From Pyrenopolyporus hunteri (Eukaryota; Ascomycota; Sordariomycetes; Xylariales; Hypoxylaceae), in the NCBI GenBank assembly GCA_902806595.1, contig CADCXC010000037.1, forward strand, positions 620,001 through 684,000: a stretch of DNA of 64,000 nt, read 5' to 3'. The notes under the pieces are model-generated. The model was not told the origin of the DNA and did no database searches. It saw only the letters and a list, made by a program, of their open reading frames with translations. This document shows positions 23,805-36,539 of the stretch, piece after piece. A program made the position numbers and the translations under genes. Position 1 is the stretch's first letter, and the number at the start of each line of letters is the position of its first letter.

Positions 23805-26559
23805 ATGTCGTCACCCGTAACTGAGCTTGAGGCTGGCCTGAACGCCATGCAGAATCTTAAGCCGCCTGGAGTCACTCAGTCGCGTATCATGGCGCTGACG
23901 AATCTATGCGTCGAAAACGTTCAGGTAAGACTTTAGACCGTCCACAAAGCTCGTTGCCTCGGCAATCCCGTAAAATTGAATGAGCGGCTAATCACTACTT
24001 CTCGTGTCGCAGTCAGAATCCGTACTCATCCAGAAGATCTACACCCACTTCAAAAAGGCCCCAGCAACTCACAAGTTAGGAGTGCTCTACGTCGTAGATT
24101 CCGTAACTCGGAAATGGGTTGACCATGCTAAGCATCAGGGCCAACCCATCAATAGTTCTGCACCGGATGGAACCTACGCTGCCGGCGTACTTAGAGTAAC
24201 GGAACTGCTGCCTCTGCTTATGAATGACATCTTTCAAACCGCACCCGGAGAACAAAAGGTACGCTTCATCACACATTCGTCGAACATTTCTCGTAGTTTA
24301 GGCGATGGCATCGGCCTCGGTGGTGATACTCCTGGGATAAGCTACATCTAGCCATGCTTGTTTCCTTGTGTTATGCCGGCCCTATCGTTCTATCGTCCCG
24401 TCGTCCTGTCGTCCTGGTTACCTTGTTACCTTTTCGCGTCCTGGCCCTGGACCGACTAAAGACGCTTCTTGCAGTACTTGTTGACCTAAAAGAAAATGAC
24501 TTACCTGACCGTCCCATAGGAAAAAATTAAGAAACTCATTGACATCTGGGAGAAGGGCCAGACCTTCCCCCGTCCTATGATCGAGTCGTTTAAAGAGAAG
24601 CTGAACTCTCTCCCCGTCAAAAGTAGGTTCTTTCTTCCCCATCCTCGAAACTTGATGATGATAAACAATCGCCCCTCCTCCCCCACCACCACTGTCACCA
24701 TCATTACTACTACCAACACCACTGCTACCATCACTGGTTCTCTTTCGTCGTCGCATATCGTCTCCGAGGTCGCGCTTACCTGACTCCTGTTTGTTTTTGT
24801 AGACGAATCCACGACACCAATGGGCAGCCCTCCTCCAGGTCCCGGCCTACCGGGCTTGACTGAGAATAAGCCAGCCGCTGCCGACGCGCCGAACGCGATC
24901 ATGGAAGCGCTCGCCAACATTGCCCGACAGAACGTGTCGGCCACACCGGTCAGCAACAACCTTCCCACTGCAGCAAGCGCTTACGGCCTCCCGCCCGCGC
25001 AGACGAACCCGACCCCGACCCCAACGAACAGCCAACCACTCCCTATCCCTTATTCGGCACCTCAGCAGCCAGTAAACCTCCCGGGAATGCCGTACGCTTT
25101 CCCTCAGCCAGGTCAAGTTCCGGCCCAGACCCCCGTGCCCCATGTGACTCCCAGTAATCAAGCCCCCGGCTTTCCTGGCGTAGCTCCAGTTGCCCCTGCA
25201 GTGCCGGCTCCTGGTATGGATCCCAACGTCCAGCAACAGGTCATGTTGATCAAGCTTCTTGCCGATCAGGGCGTACCCTTCGATAAGATCCCGGCCATCA
25301 TAGCCAGCATGCAGAACAATAGTGTTGGTCTGCCCCCTGCCGCCACTCCGGCTGCGGTACCCCCCGCGGGTCAGCCGCAGTACGCTGGTTCGTGGGGTCA
25401 GGGTAGCTTTCGACCTGATGAAGCACGTGATCACGATTTCCAGCAAATGAGATCGCCGAACCGATACCGCAACCGGTCGAGGTCTCGCTCGCCACCACGC
25501 CATTGGGATGCGCGCGACTCGCCTCGCGGTCGCTCGGATCGCGAATACGGCAGCTACGGACGCAACTCTCCCGGCTCGGACCGTCGTTCGCGCGGAACCG
25601 ACTACCGACAGCGTAGCCCCGGACGCCGTGGTCGTAGCCCGAGTCCTCAGCAAGGTTTCACTCAGCCGACCACTAAATGGGTCGAGTACGACCGCACCAT
25701 CCCTCAGGGCCATATCAAAGGTACATCGCTCAAGCGTCCGTCGTAATCGTATTTGCGTACTAACGTGCTTCGCAGTTCTGAGCAGAACTTTGTTCGTAGG
25801 TGGCGTCACGTAAGTAGTATACTGGTACTCGATGGGAGATGCGACATATGCTGACTGACGTACGTAGATGCCCCGAGAGCGAGTTACGCAGCGTCTTCAA
25901 CCGCCATGGCCAGGTGCAGACGTGTATCGTCAACAAAGAGAAGCGCCATGCGTTCGTCAAGATGATCACCCGCCGTGATGCAGTCAACGCCAAGGAGGCC
26001 ATGGAGAATAGCACTTTCCGAGTAAGTGATAGCGAAGCCTTCGCCCTTCCATTATATATATTTCTCTGCCATACTAACGCAAAGATAGACTCGCTGGGGA
26101 GTGGGCTTTGGCCCTCGCGACTGTAGCGATTACCAAACCGGCATCAGCGTTATCCCCATCAACAAATTGACCGAGGCTGACCGAAAGTGGATGCTGACCG
26201 CCGAATATGGCGGAAGCGGCGGTCGCCCCATCGAGACAGGCCTTGTGGTCGAAGAACCAGATATCGAAATCGGTGCCGGTGTCTCTTCCAAAGCCATCAG
26301 CCGACGCATGCAGACCGATAAGGGCGGAAGACATGGACCAAAATCTAGCCGCGGCCCGGGAAGTGAGGACGACGGAGACCTCAGCAGATGGCGACGAAAC
26401 CGAGACAACCGACGAGACGAGCTCCAGGATGAGAACAACGGAACCAGCAACGGACCGGCTATACCAGGATTTCCTTTCGGCATCGGTACCGGACCCAACG
26501 GAATGCCCATCTTCCCACCCGGATTTCACTTCCCAGCTCCGCCCACTTCTGACCAGTAG
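23805..26559 (+). CDS. seb1: Seb1/Nrd1-like RNA-binding transcription termination factor (CID + RRM)
   Basis: RNA polymerase II-associated factor of the Nrd1/Seb1/SCAF type; family members bind the Pol II CTD and nascent RNA to direct 3'-end formation and termination. Seven exons (23805-23924, 24013-24258, 24520-24622, 24803-25720, 25776-25809, 25868-26021, 26089-26559) give 681 aa with consistent phases. Exons 1-3 encode the CTD-interacting domain (SRIMALTNLCVENVQ, THKLGVLYVVDSVTRKWV, IKKLIDIWEKGQTFP). Exon 4 encodes a Pro/Gln-rich linker and an RS/RG-rich stretch (NRSRSRSPPRHWDARDSPRG). Exons 5-6 hold an RRM (LSRTLFVGGVT and RHAFVKMITRRDA as RNP2 and RNP1). Exon 7 continues with TRWGVGFGPRDCSDYQTG, the conserved segment after the RRM, then an acidic/basic tail. 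The first ATG opens the CID. Confidence 0.93.
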
Positions 26560-27664
26560 TACGGGCCGAACTCGGTCTGGCGTGGATTGCAGTAGATAAA
26601 TAGTTTGTGATTGTAGAAGTTGGCCGTAATGCCTATTAGGCCGGCCTCACATATCGCACCTCTACCGAATCCTCGACTTCTCTCTCTAGCGGATTTTCCA
26701 GCGGACTTTCCAGCGGACGTTTCAGCGGATAATTGCGGATCGAGGTCATTGTTAGACCATAATAGCAAGGCGAAATCCCCCTCTTACGAATCACGTAGCA
26801 TGGAACGGAGTTGGTGGTTTTCTGATTTCGGCCTGACAAGGCCAACTTTCTCGACTTTAGGAGGTGCGGAACCTGATTGCTATCTCGCCTCTCCTGGATC
26901 AATGGACCGGTCCCCTCTCGAGCATAGGTTGACGGAATTTTGCATCGCTGCCTGACTTCTATTCGTCTTTTCGTCTTCTCATTCCCGAACCTTGACATAT
27001 TTGACTTACTCTTCGAGGCAAGATCAATCTTGGTTCGGGTTGCGTAATGTATAGTATTCAGAACGGAGAAGGCGTTGCGGTCAGAGAAAAAAAAAATGTT
27101 TAGCAGAAGGCGAGAGGGGTTGGCTCTTTGGGTGACATTTTTCATTCGAAGGAGTGGTTCATTTGCTGGGTGGGCTTCAGATAGCTAGCCGTCGAGACTT
27201 ACCTCTCTTATTTGCCCGGATCTGCGGTTCGGAGCTTTGTGCTCGTGAGATGTACTAGGCGTGGTAGGGTTGGAACCGGCATGCGCTGTCCTTTTAAAAG
27301 GACATTGATGCGGCCGTTAAGGAGTCTCTCCGTCGTAGCCCATAATAATAAATACCCTAGTTGCACGAATTTTAGACCCGAAGCTTTGACGTTATTGCAT
27401 CGTGAAGGTGTTCAAGCACGTAGGACCGACCGATGTTGCAGTTAAAGGGTATTGTGATCTATCACCGTAAATGCAAAACACCACGAAGCGCCCTAAGGCT
27501 CTAGGTTGAATCAGTTTCGGAACATAGGTATCCACTATTATCTACCTACGTAGGTATTTATTGCTTTCTGACGAGTTACTCCGTAGTTATGATAGCCCTT
27601 CGGTGGGTAAGGTCGGTAGCTAACCTAGCCTACAGCGTGTTGAAATGCCTATAGCATCATCTAC
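26560..27664. other. intergenic, convergent 3' regions
   Basis: Lies between the Seb1-like gene and the convergent WD40 gene. A short direct repeat of TTTTCCAGCGGA-like units sits at 26694-26730. An open frame on the minus strand (26636-27145) overlaps the tail side of the Seb1-like gene and has no domain. TACCTAGGTA at 27662-27671 overlaps the stop codon of the next gene. Confidence 0.5.
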
Positions 27665-30600
27665 CTAGGTACTCAGCTCGACGTCCCCCTCCTCAGAACC
27701 ACTCCCCACCTCACTCTCACCCTCACTCTCATACTCCCACTCCCACTCCCACTCCCACTCCCCTTCCTCCCCCGTCCCCATCCCAAACTCCACCCCCTCA
27801 GCCTCCAACTGCGCCCTCAACTTCCCGCTAAACACCCTCTTCACATCCTCGTCGATACGTATATTCGCCGCGTGTAATCCGCGCGGGAAGAAGGTACTAC
27901 TAGCATTACTACTACCACCACCACCACTCACGCTACCATAACCATTCCCACCACCCGCAAGCAAAACCTGCAACTCCAACGGCAGCGGCGGCGGTAATAT
28001 CGGCGTCGTCGTCGTCGCCCCTCTCCCCCCACCCACACCAACAAGCCTCTTCTGCCTCCGGACCCGCGTCGTGCGCGCGAACCCCTGGTTCGCGCGCTGC
28101 CGGGTCTCGAAGGCGCTGAGCAGCGGCGCCGCCGCGTCGCCGCCGAGATGGGCCTCCGCGCGGAACAGCCGCGTCGCCGCGTACGCGGGCCCTTGGACGG
28201 CGCCGACGGTGGGGTCCGGGTGGAGGATGAGTTGCGACGTGCGGAGGAATTCGCGGGCTCTGGCTTGGCCGAGTTGGAGGGGAGGATGGGTGGGATGGGT
28301 AGAATGGGTGAGGGTAAGGGTTGTTGCGCTTTGGTCTGCGGGTGGAAGGGAAGGAGGAGGAGGAGGGATTTCGTCGTGGGGGATGAAGGGTCGCGGGCGT
28401 CGGATAGACCGCTGGGTGCCGTTGAGCTGGAGGTTGAAGAACCCCGAGGAAGTGGCGGCGGAGTTGCTCGGACGGCTTTTCTCATCGTCGTCGCTGTCTT
28501 CCATGTCCATTAGGTAGACCCGTCCGCTGCCATCTCCGATAAGTAGCTTCGTGCAGTCCGGGGAGAAAGCGCCGGCCGTGATGGGAGCAGCGACTTCGAT
28601 GAGGTCTTTCACTAGAACCTCCCGGCCGTGCCGTATATTCCATACTTTGACGACGCCGTCGGATGAGCCCGTATATAGACGGTCGGGGGTCGTGGCCCAA
28701 GCCATGAATTTGACTCCTACGTCTTCTTGCTCCCGATCTCCTATGATTTCTTCAACCGGATCTAGATCTACTATTAATCCACTGTCTTCGAATAGGTAGA
28801 TATCTAATACTCACCGCCATGCTCCAGGACACACATAGGATCTTCAGTCCCATTCGAGTCCCAGACGTAGACTTTGCCGTTGGTACAACCAGCCGCGACG
28901 TACGAGTATAGAGTGCTATTCGGTCTGCCTCGGATGTAAGTGTCTTGAATTGAATAACTTGTTTCCGTTCGGAAGTAGGGTAAGCTCATACCTGATTGCA
29001 AGCTCGTTGATATCGATGGCAGGGCAATCAAGGGTTTTCACCACGCCATATTGACCCGTCATCTCGTTCAACTCGAAGATGCGGATCTGCGTTCGAATGT
29101 GCTCCTCGATCTTCTCTGAAGTCTGGGACGCCGACGTCGCCGCAGCAAAGCTTGCTCGGTAAGGGTGCCATACCACCTCGAATACGTTTGAAGTCGCCGC
29201 ACTGTTTACCTTAACCTCGGTATTCGTGTTCGTATCCCAGAGGCACAGCTCTCCAGTATCACGCTTGTCTTCCGGGATCTCGCTATCATCATTGTTGAGG
29301 CTCCGCGGGGAGTAACCAATCAGGAGAAGATGATTCACGCTCGGTTCTATCCCCCAGCGGATCGCGGACGGGAAGTAAGCCCATTTGTCTGACGGGACGT
29401 AGTCTTCGCCGTGCACTCGTTTGCAAGAAAATTCGTCATATGTGTAGCCTTTTGAAAGATGGCCTGACTCGTCACGTATTGTATGATAGACCCGTACAGC
29501 TCGTGTAGGAACGTCAGCAGCTGTCGCAATCTTGCTACCGTTTTTATTCTTATTTGTCACGACAAAATTAACTCGCCCCTCGTGATGCCACGTCTCCCGA
29601 AGGGTCATAGTCCCGGCAGGCGAGTGCCAGACCTTAACGGTGTTATCGAAGCTCGAGGTGAAGGCAAAGTCAAACACCGGATCATAGTCGGACGAGACCA
29701 CCGACGTATAAAGCCAAGGGTCTTGACTCTCCCTCATCGATTCTAAAGCATTGTCGCCGTGCGTAACAAGCGGACGGGGAATACGGTGATCGGGGTACGC
29801 CTTCAAGGTATTCGACGTCGTATCGCCAAACAGAAGGTTCCCGGGCTTATTGTATTGTTGGTTATGCGAATCGGAATGCGTAGTTGTGCCACAGACGAAG
29901 CGAGTTGCGTCCGGTAGCCAGCTGATAGTCATTATATCCCCAGCGCAATTAGTCCACTCGACCTTCGGTTCCAGATGATCCTCTCTATTATTCCTGAACG
30001 CCACAGAGAAGTTTTGATAGCGCCTAGTAGCTCCGAGGCGGTTGCCCACTACTTCTCTTGCTAATAGCAGAGACGGCACTATATTTTTCTTCGAGACGTC
30101 ACCTTGGACGGCTCCGTCATCTCGCTCAAGATAGAGAGACTGGCGGTTTTGGTTCTCCCGCTTGAGGCGTAGGTCATCTATGAAATTCCGGACGTCGTCT
30201 GCAGAACGTTGTAATAGGGAAAAGGGGGGATCCTCAAATTGATCATAACCACGGCGATGCATATCGAGGATGCGAGCCCCCAAGTCGCTAGACTTTTTTA
30301 TGAGGTGGCGCAAGTTCCGCAAGTCCGATGATTTGGTCCCAGCAGACGACCTACCCTGTAAACACCTCGCGAGGTAGCAGAGATATCTAATCTCCTCATC
30401 GCTGAAATCGACATGATATACACTTGGCTGGCGTAATTCGTCGGGCTGAAAACGGAACAAACGTCCTTTTTCAAGTCCTGCCGTAATCTGACTCCGCGCT
30501 TCTGCAGATAGGTACGGCCTCTTCGTTAGACCGAACCATCGACTCTTCACTTGTAGCGGCGAGAGCTCCTTTTTGAACTCGTAGCTTTTACCAGACTGCC

Positions 30601-31553
30601 ATTGCGTTGCCTTCACTCTTGTCCGTAATTGTTGCGGCGTGGCAGGCGGTTTCTTTTTAGGTCGAGTTTGGGGAGGGGTCGTATATCGCACGTCAGCTTC
30701 CCTGGACGGGATTACATCGTCGTAAAACGGTCCTTCGACGCCATCTTCGTCGTCATCGTCACCCCCATCAAGTATCGGTGCGCTCGGTAAGTTCTCGGTG
30801 GGAGTTGGAATAAAAGGGGTCGACTGTGCTATGGATTTTTGGGTCGATATTGGAGTTGGTTGTACAGGAGTAGGACGTCGCCGGAAATCCTAGATAGTGT
30901 TAGCGAAGAATCCCCTTAGCGGGAAAGATGTAAAAACCAACAGGACCCATCGTGAACTCAGCTACCAGCTCGTGGATACGCACTATCACCGAAGCCTCGA
31001 CGTCCGGAGATATACGGCCGTTGCCATTATGGAAATGCCGCTCGAAGTCGCTATCAGCGATCCTCCCGATGATTTTCCCGCCCAGCTTTTCAACGTCGTA
31101 GACATCCGGATCGAGCTTCCTGACGGCCTGCTCGAGGTGTGGAAAGACCTGAGTCTGGAGGCATTGGGTTAATGCCTTGGCGTTGGTCACGGAGGGGGTT
31201 GCCTTGTAACCGGCGCCATTCTGCAGCTTTCGACGCTTGGACAGGTGGCCTTCAGCTTCATGATAGTGAGGCGGCGGGAGCGACTGGGGAGAACGGAGGT
31301 ACTGGCTGGGCTGTGTTAAAGAAACGCGCGGCTCGATATGTTTCGAAGTCGGAGCGCAAGGCGCGTTCACGCTTGGAGGGAAGCTGGGCGAAGCTACGCC
31401 ATTCTCTCCATTGGATACCCGGGGTGGGAGGCTCGAGCTCGTCGAAAACGGCCCTGGTCGAAATCCTCCAGGAGCCACAGCATCGTCGTCGTCTTCATCG
31501 ACGTTGGTTAGATCGATGACAACGCCTTGAGCTTTCGACGCGTTAACAGCCAT
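27665..31553 (-). CDS. large WD40-repeat protein with acidic tail
   Basis: Four exons (30966-31553, 28992-30889, 28815-28924, 27665-28740) sum to 1223 aa. The donor of exon 1 is the least certain splice point. The N-terminus carries a candidate SUMO-interaction motif, VVIDLT followed by an acidic run (residues about 11-22), then a disordered region with a basic patch (HLSKRRKLQ). The central part (from about residue 490) holds WD-like segments (DIMTISWLPDATRFVCG, FDFAFTSSFDNTVKVWHSP, GELCLWDTNTNTEVKV, AGCTNGKVYVWDS, DRLYTGSSDGVVKVWNIRHG, CTKLLIGDGSGRVYLMDMED). The C-terminus is acidic with an EWEWEWEWEYESE repeat from a GAGTGG tandem. The architecture could fit a Raf1/DIM-9-type adaptor of a Cul4-DDB1 heterochromatin complex, but that is a guess; the safe call is a WD40 protein. 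Confidence 0.8.
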
Positions 31554-31607
31554 GGTTTAAAGGTGTTGTCCCCACTAGTTACGATCCGGAAACGCAAACT
31601 AAAAGGG

Positions 31608-31781
31608 AATATTATTAATAAAATAATTAAAATATTATTAATAATTTTTTAAAAAATTATTAAAAATTTTTATTTATTAAAATTTAATATAATTATTTAT
31701 ATTATTTATATATTTAATATAATTTATATTTATATTTATATTTATTTTAATTTATTTTAATTATTTAATAAATAAAATATT
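31608..31781. repeat. GC-free A/T-only island
   Basis: 174 consecutive nucleotides contain no G or C. It begins 54 bp upstream of the WD40 gene's ATG and lies in the 337-bp spacer to the acyl-CoA synthetase stop codon. The sequence is not a simple microsatellite but irregular runs of ATTATT, TTTAAT and TATTTA. I find no terminal repeats or target duplication around it. Confidence 0.85.
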
Positions 31782-31890
31782 CAAAAAATAAATTACTTAA
31801 ACATCGTTATTATTATTGATATATTTACATGCGTCGAATGTTTGATAATAATCTATACGAAGTAAACCAATTAAGGTGACAAGTTATAAG

Positions 31891-34170
31891 TTACAATTTC
31901 GGCTTAATGGTTGCCGTTTCTGCGTTGATTTCCTCGTACATTCGGTCGATTTCTGCCTTATATTTCCTTACCGTCTGGGGCCTCTTAAGTTTCAACCTAA
32001 AGATCCGTTTGGTCAGCACACGCCTTCGGGAACATGAACGCCCGGGTAAAACTTACGTTGGGGTGAGGAGCTCGTTATCCACGGTAAAAGGTTCGAAGTC
32101 GAGGAAACAGTTGCGCACTCGCTCGAATCCGTTGAACTTATGGGACTTGGCGATGCCATCGAGGTGTTTGAGGAACGCCTTCACTACGCGAGGATCCCGG
32201 GCAGCTTCTTTGATCGCCTCGATGTCATCCGCAGGTACAGTCTTCTTAAGGACCTTGCTGGCGAAAGGACCAAACGTAACCGGATCGACGCCGAAGATAC
32301 CAACCAAGGTCGACTGGCTAGGTTCGCCATGGACGAACGCGGTAGCGATAAGATTCGAGTTACCCATGAATACGTTCTCGATCCGCTCGGGCGAGATGTA
32401 CTCTCCTTGAGACAGCTTAAGCACGTTTTTCTTGCGATCGATGATCTTGATTCGGCCTAGCTCGTCGATTTCGACGATATCGCCAGTGTGAAACCATCCG
32501 TCAGGCTCAAGGGCCTTCTTTGTCTCCTCCTCGTTTTTGAAGTATCCGATGAAAACGAACGGTCCTCGCAACAAAAGCTCTCCCCGCGGCTTGGGCTTGT
32601 CCGTCACGAGGTATTCGAGCTCAGGTTGCGACTCCAGGCATATTTCTATGCCGGGCATCGGGCCGCCTACGTTGCCTACCGAAAAGTCGCCGTTAAGCTG
32701 GAAAGCCCCCGAAGCGTACGATTCCGTTAGGCCATAGCCCTGGCAGAAGAAGTTGCCAAAGGCCGCCCGGAGGAACTCGTGAACGTCAGGGTCGAGTTGC
32801 GCGCTCCCGCTCACCATGGACCTGCATCGGTCTAAGCCGACAGCCGCCCGTACCTTGGGAGTCCATATCCGGTCGTAGAGGAAGTGCTTGTTGGTCGCCT
32901 TACCAGGAGGCAGTTTCATGCTAGCCTTCTTTGCCTCGATGACCCTCCGTGAAAGAGCGCCTCGAACGCCGGGGGCATCGACGGTCTGGGCTCGGATTCC
33001 CAAGTTGAATCGATTGAATAGGCGGGGCACCGATATGAAGCCGGTAGGTCTTAGAATCTTTAGGTCGTCCACCAGCTCCAGCATGTTCCCATGGAAATAT
33101 CCTATGGCGCTACCCGAAGCCAGGGCGCATTGGTCTGTCATGCGCCCATATATGTGGGCAAGAGGTAGGTATGAGATAGTGGTGTCCTTGTGGGAGTAGG
33201 ACCCGCTGGAACGAGCGCTCGCGACCGCCGCGACGCAGTTTGCCTGAGTGAGCATCACTCCTTTCGGGTTGCCGGTAGTGCCGGAGGTATAGTTGACGGT
33301 AAGGAGATCTTCCGGGCGGGGAGGGCGCATAGGATGAGCCACCTTAACCCCCAGCTCCTCGACCTCGTCCATCGACCATATCTGGATGCCGTGCTGGGCG
33401 GCGAGGCCGTCTAGCAAATCCTTTTTAGAATAGCCACTTTGCTCTCCGGAATTTAAAGGATCCATAGAGATGATTATCTTCAGAGTAGGTAGTCGAGGCG
33501 CAAGAGCGAGGAGCGTTGGGATATGCGGGAGGGAGGATACCACGCAAACGAGTTCCGAGTGCTTGATGACGTATTCGGACGCGTCGGGTCCCAGAGTCTC
33601 ATATAGCGACACGGAGTATAGCGACTGGGAGGTCAGTCCGATATCTGAAGCCAAACAAATTAGAAAGTGATATTATTATTATTTGCGACGGGGCGCTGTC
33701 CCCCCCGCCGCTTCGAACGGAGGGTCTTCCTTACCCGTGATGTGCCATTCAGCTCTGTTCTGGCTCCAAATACCCACGCCAAAGTTTCCGGGCGGAATTC
33801 CAATGCGTTGGTGAAGCTCGTATATACCAGAGCCGAAGTTTTTACTCCTCGCGGCGACCTCGGTGTAGGACTGCCAGACGTAGCCGGTGTCCCAAGACTT
33901 GGTTTCCGGATTCCAAGGTCGCGTGCCGAGACATCTGTTATTGGGGAATCGCCTCACGGCATCCTGGAACAGATCGTGAAATGTGCGAATCTCAGGCACG
34001 TAGGTGTCGAGCAGCGGTTTGTCTAAGAACTGCCAATGTCTGTAGATAGGAGATCGACCCTCTCGTTCGGAACCGGGAATAGGCAAGGCGTAGGGCGAAC
34101 CCGGAGGAGGCGGCGTAGACAATTGCTTGATATAAGCTTCTGTCTTCGGATCGGGACCTATTCCAGCCAT
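31891..34170 (-). CDS. long-chain acyl-CoA synthetase with PTS1-like C-terminus
   Basis: Activates fatty acids to acyl-CoA with ATP and CoA, for beta-oxidation or lipid synthesis. Exons 33735-34170, 32057-33644 and 31891-31996 give 709 aa, the normal size for fungal Faa/Lcf enzymes. The AMP-binding P-loop YTSGTTGNPKG is at about residues 264-274. The fatty-acyl-CoA synthetase signature is seen as DGWFHTGDIVEIDELGR followed by KIIDRKKNVLKLSQGEYIS. LPLAHIYGR and the gate/linker region are also present. The last exon ends in ...IKPKL; -PKL fits the peroxisomal targeting consensus [SAPC][KRH][LM], so a peroxisomal enzyme is likely. Three CCTCGG elements, the core recognised by fatty-acid regulators FarA/FarB in Aspergillus, lie within 660 bp upstream. 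Confidence 0.93.
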
Positions 34171-34369
34171 CTTTTACCAAGGGACGGGGTAGTCGGCGAT
34201 AGTAGCGACTAGGTGACTCCGGGGAAAATAGTTGCAAGACAGAAAAGACTGTCGATGGCAGAAGAGAAGTGCCACGGGAGAAGACTTAAAAAGGGAAACG
34301 GCCGTCCGGTCGCAATCTTCGTTCTGAGCTTGTTATGCCGGCGTGACCCACTTTGGAGTAGGAAGGAAA

Positions 34370-34829
34370 CCGAGGCGGATAGCAAAGGGTTAGCGCGTTC
34401 TCGCTCTTACCCTAGTTCGTATGTGCCTAGCCCAGTTTATTATGTTTTAGTACATGCGTATACTCCTAAAGAAGAACCTTGGAAGTATACGTTCTAGCTC
34501 TACGAAGAGGTTGAAGAAGAATTTTCAAACTTCTAAACTTGAAAAGGGAGGAAAAATAATAAAAAATAAAAAATAAAAAGAGAACGCGGTATCAGGTCGC
34601 AGATGCTATTCCGAATATACCTGACATAGGAAGTTCAGCGCCCCCCCTTCTGCCTTTAAGGAAATGATCTGTCGTTGATTGCTTCGCGCATGTGCTTATT
34701 CCATTTCTCGAACTCCTGCACAAAATCTAGCGACTGACCCTCCTAACAACCTGAGCCGAGGTCTGGGGACGTCTGGGGACCCGCGTTGACTAACGCATCC
34801 TTTTGATTGGCCATGAGCCTTAACCTCGG
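34370..34829 (-). promoter_or_regulatory. three CCTCGG elements upstream of acyl-CoA synthetase
   Basis: CCTCGG or its complement occurs at 34370-34375, 34756-34761 and 34824-34829, that is 200-660 bp upstream of the synthetase ATG. About 0.3 occurrences on both strands are expected in 660 bp of random sequence. CCTCGG is the core of the FarA/FarB fatty-acid response element in filamentous ascomycetes. Function is inferred. Confidence 0.4.
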
Positions 34830-36539
34830 GGCTTGTAAGGTGAACGAAGTATCGATGTACCCGATCAGTACTCGAAAAGAAGGATTTTATTGGTCGAACG
34901 TACTGTACGTACGGACTTGATGTCATTGTTTAAGTCATGCATAGGTACCTGATATGCGTGTTAAACCCTTCTGCATGTATGTAATTTAAACAATAGGTAC
35001 TTAACCTAGGTACATGTACATACCACCTACTGCGTACATGCAAGCAGCTAGCTACATGTAAGCATTGATGGCGCGGAACGTTTTAGTGGCACTTAACGAT
35101 CCTGAATAATCCAGGCCTGGTAGACCAGCACGATGACCAAACCGTCAAGTTCTGATAGCCAATTTAATCAAGAAGCGACACATGCAGTTCATTAGGTAGT
35201 TATAAACAGCCTTGAGGCTTCTCGGATTCTGCGCCATGATCCTCCCGATTTGGTAACCGACCTAGGATGCTTTTTACGACGCACGGCCGATCCACGGGGT
35301 TCGGGGCCGATCGGCCTCCCGAAGGAGCGTCCACCTTGACGAGGACATATCGAGCGAGTTACTAATAGTAAGAGATGTGGCTGAATAGTGTAAACGCTCC
35401 AGACTCATGAGAAGGAAACATGTCCTAAGAAAGCGTTTCGTCCGAAATGTCATCCTTACATCCTTCAGCCACAACATTACTTATCAGATCATAAGACATC
35501 GGACGGACAACCTAGTCGCTTTGGTAGGTATTTAGTGTAATTGCGCGTAACACGAATATAATGAGGCTAGAGAGTGGATGGGAAACAGAAGCAAGTTGAA
35601 AGGCCGGATGGTTATTTGGCGATTCCAGGGTGAATGCTCGAATGCCTATCACACTAATAAGTGTATGAGTCCAGCCCTCGATCTCTAAGATGGTTGGTTA
35701 TCCTGATCTGAGATGATTCTCACCAGCTTTATAAAACACGACGAAGACAGACAGCACAGACAAAACAGAAAACACGGTTGACGTATCCGAATATTATTTC
35801 TGCCATACGTAAGCCATATATGCATGTCTTACATACGAATACGCCATATTGGATTTTGATTCTCCATTCAGACTAGCTGAAAGCAAGGGAATTCGGAACA
35901 ACCCCACCTAGTCCGGAAGAGACGATAGTGACTGAAGCATCGTAGATCGGTGTCGCCTACCCTTCCATGCGAAGCTGGGTCGAGCCATATATATATCACA
36001 GCACATAGAACCGAGATAAAACCAAGACGTCAATTATCGCCATAGTAGCAAGCAGCCGCCCGTATAGATATAGACACATACTTACGTAGGTGCTTAACCG
36101 CAGACCCGATCCCAAACACTTCTCCCACGACGACGCATTCACATTCCAAGCGCTCGAAGCCGTCTAGGTAATGTTAGGTTAAGTATAATATAGTCTCGCC
36201 CATATGAGACGACTTGGCTCTAGCAGCCAAGAAGCGCAGGCGATTTCAGATCGAATTCTCTGACACACAAAGCTTCCGGGACTATAGTAATGCCCTTCAA
36301 GAACCAACGTCTTTATTTTTGGCGTGCCCACCCCCCCGCGATCTGCGTTTCGACGCCCGAGTCCGTGCTGGAGTTGATCGTTGTTTGAGTCTCCATTCTG
36401 CTACTATTTCTATATGGGCCTGGGCCATGTATACGCGCGGGAACAATCTTTAAACTTCCATGTCTGTGTGTTGTTTCCTGGGTGGGTATGTCGTACGCAT
36501 TCGGATGTTGAGCGTTAAGTCGAGGAAGTGGGCAAGGTA

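Noticed and set aside
24847..25809. 320-codon minus-strand frame
   Set aside because: Antisense to exon 4 of the Seb1-like gene; Arg-rich low-complexity translation without domains.
31608..31781. A/T-only island as a second MITE
   Set aside because: No terminal inverted repeats or target duplication could be found at its borders.
35274..35477. 67-codon ATG-started minus-strand frame in the intergenic region left of the MITE
   Set aside because: Too short, no conserved motif and no neighbouring exon with compatible phase.
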